In this document: piece by piece, positions 1 to 4,545 of the stretch
Layout of the letters: each line of letters opens with the position of its first letter
Position numbering within the stretch: the stretch's first letter is position 1
NCBI GenBank assembly: GCA_020442225.1
Contig: JAGRKR010000060.1
Location: forward strand, 1 to 6,182
Origin: Hyphomicrobiaceae bacterium
GTDB taxonomy: Bacteria; Pseudomonadota; Alphaproteobacteria; Rhizobiales; Hyphomicrobiaceae
Reading direction: 5' to 3'
DNA length: 6,182 bases
The notes under the pieces: model-generated
Databases searched by the model: none
Seen by the model: the letters and a program-made list of their open reading frames with translations, nothing else
Told to the model about the DNA's origin: nothing
Program-made: the position numbers and the translations under genes

Positions 1-537
1 GGTGATGTAGCCGACGCAGCCCGTCGAGATGACGAGATCGACTTCGGCGAGCAGCTTGCGATCGGCCGCCGTCGGCTCGTCGTTCTCGAGGTCGGCGATG
101 ATGCCATCGTCGATCAGCCCGACCGCCTTGGCGTAGGTGACGGCGGCCGCGGAGCTGTCCATGCCGATGATGCGCACGTCGTCGTTGGGCGGCCAGCTCG
201 CGTAGAAGCGCCGATCGTAGGCGACCATTTCCTCGGTCGTGAGATCGGGCATGCGACGCGAGGCATAGCGGTCGTAGAGCATGGGGAAGCTCAGGCCGTA
301 TTTCAGCAGTGCCGCGTTGATGCCGTAGGAGCAGCCGATGTCGAGAACGGTGATGCGGCGGCCCAGCGCTTCCTTGCGCGCACGCACCAATTGCTCGAAG
401 ACAGGGCCGGCCACGTCGGGAATGACGTAGTCGAGCGCCCCCAGGGTCACGAAGTAGAGCCGCGGGTCGGGCTCGATGTAGATGCGGTCGAAATCGGCTT
501 TCGGGGCTCCGAACGTTCGCGAATATGTCCTGGTCAT
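1..537 (-). CDS. Class I SAM-dependent methyltransferase, N-terminal part (3' end outside window)
   Basis: The 179 codons visible here encode the N-terminal part of a Rossmann-fold methyltransferase. Motif I, the SAM-binding glycine loop, is VLDIGCSYGINAALL at residues 64-78. An acidic strand-2 end lies at about 124-127 (IGMD). GIIADLENDEP (about 145-155) resembles the strand-3 acidic motif, and DLVISTGCVGY (about 167-177) fits strand 4. There is no signal peptide or membrane segment, so it should be cytoplasmic. The acceptor substrate cannot be told; a small molecule or a protein are both possible. The ATG is chosen because an AGGA (complement of 545-548) lies 7 nt upstream. The gene runs off the left edge, so its length is unknown. 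The tRNA-Val gene lies 247 bp upstream on the same strand. The frame is open throughout with coding-like third positions. Confidence is high for the family and low for any specific role. Confidence 0.9.
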   Translation of the reverse strand, partial: MTRTYSRTFGAPKADFDRIYIEPDPRLYFVTLGALDYVIPDVAGPVFEQLVRARKEALGRRITVLDIGCSYGINAALLKYGLSFPMLYDRYASRRMPDLTTEEMVAYDRRFYASWPPNDDVRIIGMDSSAAAVTYAKAVGLIDDGIIADLENDEPTAADRKLLAEVDLVISTGCVGYIT

Positions 538-550
538 CGTCCAATCCTGT

Positions 551-579
551 CTTTGCGCAGCCGTTCAGCCACGGCAAAG
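551..579 (-). other. Possible stem-loop in the methyltransferase 5' leader
   Basis: CTTTG (551-555) pairs with CAAAG (575-579) and CCGT (561-564) with ACGG (571-574). This leaves a 6-nt loop and a 5-nt bulge on one side. It lies just upstream of the AGGA ribosome-binding site of the methyltransferase, so it could affect translation or be a remnant of a terminator after the tRNA. No T-run follows on either strand, and the pairing could be chance. Apart from this, I see no gene in the 247 bp between the methyltransferase and the tRNA. Confidence 0.25.
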
Positions 580-784
580 CCATGGCCGGAACCGGCGGCA
601 TCGACGCAATCTGTGCGCCATCTGAGCTGTCCGCTGCCCAAATACGGGCAAGCTGCGCTGCGTGAGGCAACGCGCACGGACGGACGACCAGTTGCTCGAG
701 GAACCGCGCAGATTACGACGCTTCCCGCAACCGGCCATGGGTGGCGGCACACGTCACTGCGGAGGTGCCGAACCCAGGTCTCAA

Positions 785-859
785 TGGTGGGCGGTACTGG
801 GATTGAACCAGTGACCCCTCGCGTGTGAAGCGAGTGCTCTCCCGCTGAGCTAACCGCCC
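785..859 (-). tRNA. tRNA-Val (anticodon CAC)
   Basis: This 75-nt gene folds into a full cloverleaf and reads GUG codons. The acceptor arm pairs GGGCGGT (853-859, minus) with ACCGCCC (789-795, minus). The discriminator is A, and the CCA end is encoded (complement of 785-787). The D arm reads AGCTCAGCGGGAGAGC. The anticodon stem CTCGC/GCGAG closes the loop TTCACAC, which gives anticodon CAC. The T arm is ACTGG-TTCAATC-CCAGT. It lies on the minus strand behind its own sigma-70 promoter. The plus-strand complement of the 3' half makes the well-known spurious peptide GGTGIEPVT when translated. Confidence 0.97.
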
Positions 860-892
860 TCTGCCGCGCGTGGCTGGCGACATGAGGCCCCC

Positions 893-921
893 AATAAACG
901 GATCGGGGCGCTCCCTGTCAA
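893..921 (-). promoter_or_regulatory. Sigma-70 promoter of the tRNA-Val gene
   Basis: Reading the minus strand, a perfect -35 hexamer TTGACA (complement of 916-921) is followed by a 17-bp spacer and the -10 hexamer TTTATT (complement of 893-898). The expected transcription start is near 886, giving a leader of about 27 nt before the tRNA 5' end at 859. The strong hexamers and optimal spacing fit a constitutive stable-RNA promoter. A GC-rich stretch after the -10 could be a stringent discriminator, but that is inference. Confidence 0.8.
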
Positions 922-947
922 GTTGGGCCGCCCCCGAGCCACCCCGA

Positions 948-973
948 CGTCCTTGGGACGCGCCGGCAGGCGC
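948..973 (-). terminator. Possible hairpins 3' of the secreted-protein gene
   Basis: Two adjoining small GC-rich hairpins lie 22-47 nt after the stop codon of the secreted-protein gene: CGTCC-TTG-GGACG (948-960) and GCGCC-GGCA-GGCGC (960-973). They sit between that gene and the tRNA promoter, where a terminator would be expected. Neither is followed by a T-tract on the minus strand, so a standard intrinsic terminator is not shown. Confidence 0.3.
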
Positions 974-994
974 TGCCCCTGCTCCGCCCCCGAG

Positions 995-1939
995 CTAGTG
1001 AACCAGCCGAAAACTGGCGGCGATACGTTGCATCTCCCCCAGAAGTTGGGGCGCGCTCGTGCGCGGATAGAAGCCGACGATGCGGAAGTAGCCGCCGGCC
1101 TTGCCCTTCAGCAGCACCTGGTAGACGACGATCTCGACATTGGCGCGCTCGTCGCGCGCATGCGCCGTCAATTCCACGCCGTCGAGGCCGCCGATGCGCA
1201 CGACCCTGCTCTCGATCACGCGCAGATCGCGTACCGTTTCGAGCTGGCTCATCGCCCGCTTCGCCGTTGCCTCGAGATCGACCACGGGCCGCTGGTCCAG
1301 CGACGGTGCCACGATCAACACGGGTTGCTCGGCACCCGCCGTCACGTCGCGTGGCTTGCCATCGATGGAGAAGAGTTTCGTCGTACCGAGCAGCGTCGCA
1401 ACCTCGCGAAAGCGGCCGAGATACTCGAGCCGGTAGGTGGACTTGGCGGTTGCGCGGCTCGCCGTCACCCGCGCGCCTTCGAGCGCGCGCTCGAGTCCGC
1501 TGAGCGTCGCCGTGCCATCGTCGAGCAACCCCTCGGGCACGTTCACGCTGACGAGTGCCGTCACCCCCGCCTCCTCGATCAGCAACAGCAGCTTGGCGTA
1601 GCGCCCGGCGGCGGTTGTCTGGCGGGCGCGCAGGTAGATGTGCTTGCCCGGGCGAGTGAGCGTGCCGGGACGCACATCGACGATGCCACGCTTCGATAGC
1701 GCCTCGGACGTGAAGCCCGCGGCCATGCGCTCGTAGACCGATCCCGGGAACTCCGCGATGACGATCGAAACCCCGAGCGCCTCGTTGGTGAAGCCGCTGA
1801 AGAGCGGGGATGGCTCGTAGCCCGCTGGCAAGGGCAGTGCGACGCGACTGTTCGGCGCTTGCTGCAGGGGCTGGGCGCCGGCACCGCCCATCGTCAGGCA
1901 CGACAGGGCGAACGCCAGGAAAAAGGCTTGCCACCTCAT
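995..1939 (-). CDS. Secreted hypothetical protein with two similar alpha/beta half-domains
   Basis: This gene encodes 314 residues and is probably exported. The first 22 residues form a Sec signal peptide: a short basic start (MRW), the hydrophobic core AFFLAFALSCLTM, then AGA before Q23, a good signal peptidase I site. Cys14 does not sit in a convincing lipobox. The mature part looks internally duplicated (about 32-158 and 170-311). Each half has a helix, a strand pair with a GK or GG-x-DG turn, a long beta hairpin (KLLLLIEEAGVTALVSVNV; EIVVYQVLLKGKAGGYFRIV) and a closing helix ending in GARV or ASFRL. That order resembles DcrB/PsbP-like folds, but this is inference from pattern. I chose the ATG at 1939 because a GAGGT (complement of 1947-1951) precedes it; the in-frame ATG at 1963 has no ribosome-binding site. 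The gene is divergent from the phosphatase gene. No catalytic motif was seen and the function is unknown. Confidence 0.85.
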   Translation of the reverse strand: MRWQAFFLAFALSCLTMGGAGAQPLQQAPNSRVALPLPAGYEPSPLFSGFTNEALGVSIVIAEFPGSVYERMAAGFTSEALSKRGIVDVRPGTLTRPGKHIYLRARQTTAAGRYAKLLLLIEEAGVTALVSVNVPEGLLDDGTATLSGLERALEGARVTASRATAKSTYRLEYLGRFREVATLLGTTKLFSIDGKPRDVTAGAEQPVLIVAPSLDQRPVVDLEATAKRAMSQLETVRDLRVIESRVVRIGGLDGVELTAHARDERANVEIVVYQVLLKGKAGGYFRIVGFYPRTSAPQLLGEMQRIAASFRLVH

Positions 1940-1966
1940 GTCGGAGACCTCATGCACTTCCATATT

Positions 1967-1998
1967 CGGAGCGCGGGCGCTGGCAGGCCCGCACTCCG
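1967..1998. repeat. Imperfect inverted repeat in a divergent intergenic region
   Basis: The arms CGGAG-c-GCGGGC (1967-1978) and GCCCGC-a-CTCCG (1987-1998) are complementary over 11 of 12 positions around an 8-nt loop. The repeat lies between the secreted-protein start (1939, minus) and the phosphatase start (2046, plus). It could be a regulator-binding site serving both genes, or an RNA hairpin in either leader. No clear -10/-35 pair for either gene could be assigned around it. Confidence 0.5.
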
Positions 1999-2045
1999 GA
2001 GCACCTTACACCGGGTTTGTGGCAGCGAGCAGGATACGGGCGCTC

Positions 2046-2864
2046 ATGACGCGAATTGACATCCAAGCCATCGCCGATCTCATCCGCCGCGTCGCCGAGG
2101 AAGAGGTGCTGCCCCGCTGGCGGAACCTCGCAGACGGCGACGTGACGCAGAAGGACGCGGCGGGCGATATCGTCACCGTGGCCGACCGGGCTGCCGAGCG
2201 GGCCTTGAGCGCGGCGCTCGTCGCCAGCTATCCGACGACGCGCGCCATCGGCGAGGAGACCGTCGCCGAGCGCCCGGACCTGCTGAGTTTGCTGGGCTCG
2301 TCCGAAACCGTGTGGGTGATCGATCCGATCGACGGTACACGCGCCTTCGCGAGCGGCAGCGCCCAGTTCGACGTCATGCTCGCGCTGGTGCGCGGCCCCG
2401 AGATCCTGGCGGGATGGATTTTCGCCCCGGTGGCGGGTGCGATGCACATGGCCGAGCGCGGCGCCGGCGCCTGGCGCCAGGACGCGGGCTCCCCCCTCGT
2501 CCGTCTGGCGCCAGAGCTGCCACGCGATCCGGCGAGCCTGCACGGTGTCTACGGCCGCAAGCGCCTGAGCCCCGAGGCCCGCAAGGCGCTCGAGCAGCGT
2601 GGCCGGGCCTTCGCCTCCCTGCGACCGGCGATCTCCGCCGGCCAGGACTATGCCCGGCTCGTCAGCGGCCACCGCCATTTCGCGCTCTTTCAGCAGACCT
2701 ACCCGTGGGATCACCTGCCCGGCCTCGGCATCGCCCAGGAGGTCGGCTTCGTCCATGCCAAGCACGACGGGACGCCCTACCGGCCCGGCGACAGCGACGG
2801 CGGCCTGCTGATCGCCCCCGATCGCGACACCTGGCGGCTGTTGAAAGAGCGCCTGCTCGATTGA
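2046..2864 (+). CDS. Inositol monophosphatase-family phosphatase
   Basis: This 272-residue protein has the usual length and the complete metal and phosphate-binding set of the Mg2+-dependent inositol monophosphatase family. Motifs in order are GDIVTVAD (40-47), GEET (69-72, metal ligand Glu70), WVIDPIDGT (90-98, ligands Asp93 and Asp96) and PWDHLPG (220-226, ligand Asp222). It should hydrolyse a small phosphate monoester in the cytoplasm. Members act on inositol phosphate, 3'-phosphoadenosine 5'-phosphate (CysQ), fructose 1,6-bisphosphate or histidinol phosphate (HisN-like), and sequence alone does not decide among them. A CysQ-type role would suit the sulfur genes nearby, but nothing specific supports it. 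The ATG at 2046 fits the family N-terminus, though its ribosome-binding site is weak (AGGA 11 nt upstream); GTG at 2016 is an alternative. The gene is divergent from the secreted-protein gene and convergent with the next. Confidence 0.93.
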   Translation: MTRIDIQAIADLIRRVAEEEVLPRWRNLADGDVTQKDAAGDIVTVADRAAERALSAALVASYPTTRAIGEETVAERPDLLSLLGSSETVWVIDPIDGTRAFASGSAQFDVMLALVRGPEILAGWIFAPVAGAMHMAERGAGAWRQDAGSPLVRLAPELPRDPASLHGVYGRKRLSPEARKALEQRGRAFASLRPAISAGQDYARLVSGHRHFALFQQTYPWDHLPGLGIAQEVGFVHAKHDGTPYRPGDSDGGLLIAPDRDTWRLLKERLLD

Positions 2865-2889
2865 GCGTGGGACTCGATTGAGCCCGGGA
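2856..2889. repeat. 17-bp tandem duplication across the phosphatase stop codon
   Basis: Two adjacent copies, 2856-2872 and 2873-2889, match at 15 of 17 positions and share CTCGATTGAGC. The first copy carries the last codons and TGA stop of the phosphatase gene. The second lies in the short gap before the convergent gene. This looks like a slippage duplication. It also supplies half of the hairpin at 2879-2897. Confidence 0.7.
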
Positions 2890-2897
2890 TTGGCTCA
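2879..2897. terminator. Possible bidirectional hairpin between convergent genes
   Basis: TGAGCC (2879-2884) pairs perfectly with GGCTCA (2892-2897) around a 7-nt loop. It lies between two convergent genes, where a shared terminator is expected, and includes the stop codon of the minus-strand gene. The stem is only 6 bp and no T-tract follows on either side, so this is tentative. Confidence 0.35.
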
Positions 2898-3257
2898 GCC
2901 GCGCGCCGGCCAGGGCACGCGCGACAGACAGCCGACGAGCCGGGCGATGCGCAGATCGTCGAATGCCGCCCACAGCCGCAGGATCACAGCGTCATCGTCC
3001 GGTCCGGCCTTGCCGCGATACCACCGGTGAAGCGCCTCGACGAGCGGCCCCAGGGCGGGCAGCAGCTCGCTCGTGCGCAGGTCGCCGGGCGTCCAGCCGA
3101 GCAGAAGGGCCGCCTTCGTGAAAGCCTCGTGATCCCCGGTCGTGCCGGCCAGCGCCTCCAGGCGCCCCAGACGCTCGAGGTCCTCGCGGGCGAGCTGCTG
3201 GCGGAAGACGCCGTCCGCACCCTCCGCTTGCTTCGTCAGCCGTTCGATGAGTTGCAT
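2895..3257 (-). CDS. Small hypothetical protein, divergent from the YeeE transporter gene
   Basis: I do not recognise this 120-residue protein. It looks soluble and mainly helical, with charged amphipathic stretches at about 1-37, 42-55, 63-80 and 88-112. It has no signal peptide, no membrane segment and one Cys (Cys110). The motif HRWYRGKAGPDDDAVILRLW (77-96) is its most distinctive part. The ATG at 3257 is chosen because GGAGG (complement of 3262-3266) lies 4 nt upstream; an in-frame ATG at 3335 would run through the inverted repeat at 3306-3329 and has no supporting ribosome-binding site. The gene shares a 120-bp upstream region with the transporter gene, so the same regulator may control both. 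That is inference. The frame is well supported by coding-like third positions, but the function is unknown. Confidence 0.75.
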   Translation of the reverse strand: MQLIERLTKQAEGADGVFRQQLAREDLERLGRLEALAGTTGDHEAFTKAALLLGWTPGDLRTSELLPALGPLVEALHRWYRGKAGPDDDAVILRLWAAFDDLRIARLVGCLSRVPWPARG

Positions 3258-3305
3258 GTCGCCTCCGTGTGTGGCCGAGGAACGATTGCATCCGGTCGGG
3301 TTCCA

Positions 3306-3329
3306 GCATATTCCAAATTGCGAATATGC
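3306..3329. promoter_or_regulatory. Candidate operator of a persulfide-sensing ArsR-family repressor (SqrR/BigR/YgaV type)
   Basis: The perfect 8-bp arms GCATATTC (3306-3313) and GAATATGC (3322-3329) flank an 8-nt spacer, so the core is exactly ATTC-N8-GAAT. That is the operator pattern reported for SqrR, BigR and YgaV, which repress sulfide and persulfide-response genes. It sits midway between two divergent starts, 48 bp from each (3257 minus, 3378 plus), where a bound repressor could block both promoters. The arms are AT-rich in a very GC-rich sequence. YeeE/YedE genes are known members of BigR-controlled operons. No strong -35/-10 pair was seen, and no regulator gene lies in the window. 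Confidence 0.6.
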
Positions 3330-3343
3330 GAACATGCGGAATA
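3319..3343 (+). repeat. Three short tandem repeats beside the operator
   Basis: TGCGAATA (3319-3326), TGCGAACA (3327-3334) and TGCGGAATA (3335-3343) follow each other without gaps and overlap the right arm of the inverted repeat. TATTCC (3309-3314) and GGAATA (3338-3343) make a second, wider inverted pair. This may be an additional half-site array for the same regulator, or chance low complexity. Confidence 0.45.
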
Positions 3344-3377
3344 CCGCAGTGCCGATGGCGAGGGAGGACTGACCACC

Positions 3378-4481
3378 ATGACCGCGCTCAAGGACTTCTT
3401 ATTGCAGAACCCGCCGTTGTCGCTTGCGCTCGGTGGGCTGGCCATCGGCTTTCTGTTCGGGTTCCTGGTCTATCGCACGAACTTCTGCACGATGGGCTCC
3501 ATCTCGGACATGATGACGTTCGGCGACTATCGCCGCTTCCGGGCCTGGCTGCTCGCCGGCGCCACAGCCATGCTGGGGACTCAGCTTCTGCAGTATTATG
3601 GCGCGGTGTCGCTGACGCGCTCCATGTACCTCGGCGCCAACCTCAACTGGTTCGGCAATATCGTCGGCGGTCTCCTGTTCGGCTTCGGCATGGTCTTCGC
3701 CGGCGGCTGCGCCAGTCGCAACCTCGCACGTGCCGGCGGCGGCGACCTGCGATCCCTGCTCTCTCTCCTGGTCGTCGGGCTCTTCGCCTACATGGCGATC
3801 GGCGGATTGCTCGGTCCCATCCGCGCCACGCTCGAGCAATGGACGACATTGAGCCTGGCGCCCCTGAAATTGCCCTCACAGAGCCTCGGTGACGTGCTGT
3901 CCGTCGTCGCCGGGCTCTCCTCGCGGCAGGCGAGCCTGATCATGGGTTCCGTCATCGCTCTTCTGATGGCCCTCTACTGCTTCAAGGACGCCAGCTTCCG
4001 CAGCTCGCCCGTCCACGTCATCTCCGGGCTCGGCATCGGCCTCTGCGTAGTGCTCGGCTGGGGCCTGACCGGCCTCGCCTTCGACGAAATGGCGGAACGG
4101 CCGACTCAGCCCATCTCGCTCACCTACGTGCGCCCGACGGGCGACGCCATCGAATGGCTGCAACGTTTCACCGCGGCGCGCATGCCAGGCTTCGGCGTCG
4201 CCAGCGTGTTCGGCGCCATGCTCGGCGCCTTCATCGCCGCCATCTCGATGGGCCGCTTCCAGGTCACGACCTTCTCCGACAAGGGCGACACCCTGCGCAA
4301 TCTGTTCGGCGCCATGCTCATGGGCATCGGCGGCGTGATGGCGCTCGGCTGCACGGTCGGACAGGCGATCACGGGCATTTCCACGCTCGCCATGGGCTCT
4401 TTCCTCACATTCGCCGCCATCGTCGTCGGCGGACGCTGGGGCATGAAGGTCTTCGAGCGCATCCTGCTCGGCGACGACTGA
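3378..4481 (+). CDS. YeeE/YedE-family sulfur-compound (thiosulfate) transporter
   Basis: This 367-residue inner-membrane protein belongs to the YeeE/YedE (DUF395, sulphur transport) family, whose studied members take up thiosulfate through a cysteine relay. It has about nine hydrophobic segments, at roughly 13-33, 54-74, 92-112, 126-146, 181-203, 211-231, 272-292, 307-330 and 337-352. The three cysteines expected in the pathway are present: Cys37 in RTNFCTMGSISDM, Cys111 in FAGGCASRNLARAGGGDLRSL and Cys325 in MALGCTVGQAITG. The two halves repeat the GG-C pattern (about 97-125 and 311-340). The ATG at 3378 is preceded by GGGAGG (3362-3367), 10 nt away. The usual TusA-like partner gene (YeeD) is not adjacent; a flavoprotein gene follows after 64 bp, probably in one operon. 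The ATTC-N8-GAAT site upstream suggests induction by reactive sulfur. Thiosulfate as substrate is inferred from the family. Confidence 0.93.
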   Translation: MTALKDFLLQNPPLSLALGGLAIGFLFGFLVYRTNFCTMGSISDMMTFGDYRRFRAWLLAGATAMLGTQLLQYYGAVSLTRSMYLGANLNWFGNIVGGLLFGFGMVFAGGCASRNLARAGGGDLRSLLSLLVVGLFAYMAIGGLLGPIRATLEQWTTLSLAPLKLPSQSLGDVLSVVAGLSSRQASLIMGSVIALLMALYCFKDASFRSSPVHVISGLGIGLCVVLGWGLTGLAFDEMAERPTQPISLTYVRPTGDAIEWLQRFTAARMPGFGVASVFGAMLGAFIAAISMGRFQVTTFSDKGDTLRNLFGAMLMGIGGVMALGCTVGQAITGISTLAMGSFLTFAAIVVGGRWGMKVFERILLGDD

Positions 4482-4483
4482 GC

Positions 4484-4528
4484 GGGCATCTTGCCCTCGC
4501 GCGAATTGCTCGGCAGTATGTCCGGACA
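4484..4528. other. Small hairpin and 10-bp palindrome between transporter and flavoprotein genes
   Basis: GGGCA-TCT-TGCCC (4484-4496) is a 5-bp hairpin just after the transporter stop. TGTCCGGACA (4519-4528) is a perfect 10-bp palindrome 6 nt before the flavoprotein ribosome-binding site. Either could tune expression of the downstream gene, but neither is followed by a T-tract, so read-through into the flavoprotein gene is likely. Confidence 0.35.
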
Positions 4529-4545
4529 ACAGCGGGAGGGACGAG

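Noticed and set aside
534..752. Minus-strand 72-codon open frame upstream of the methyltransferase
   Set aside because: It has no ribosome-binding site and no recognisable protein features, its composition is like non-coding GC-rich DNA, and it overlaps the methyltransferase start in another frame.
391..828. Plus-strand open frame of 145 codons ending in GGTGIEPVTPRV
   Set aside because: The C-terminal peptide is the antisense translation of the tRNA-Val gene, a well-known annotation artefact, and the rest overlaps the methyltransferase gene on the opposite strand.
785..859. tRNA-Val as an integration site of a mobile element
   Set aside because: No integrase gene and no second copy of the tRNA 3' end was seen in the window.
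923..1699. Plus-strand 258-codon open frame opposite the secreted-protein gene
   Set aside because: It is a shadow of the minus-strand gene, which has a signal peptide and a good ribosome-binding site. The plus-strand product has no domain signature.
1938..2045. Upstream extension of the phosphatase by 36 codons
   Set aside because: The extension would overlap the start of the divergent gene and the inverted repeat at 1967-1998, has no ribosome-binding site, and lies outside the usual family N-terminus.
1950..2765. Minus-strand 271-codon open frame opposite the phosphatase gene
   Set aside because: The plus strand encodes all inositol monophosphatase motifs, so the antisense frame is a shadow.
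3027..3377. Upstream extension of the YeeE gene by 117 codons
   Set aside because: It overlaps the minus-strand 120-residue gene and the operator region. The family N-terminus and a GGGAGG site support the ATG at 3378.
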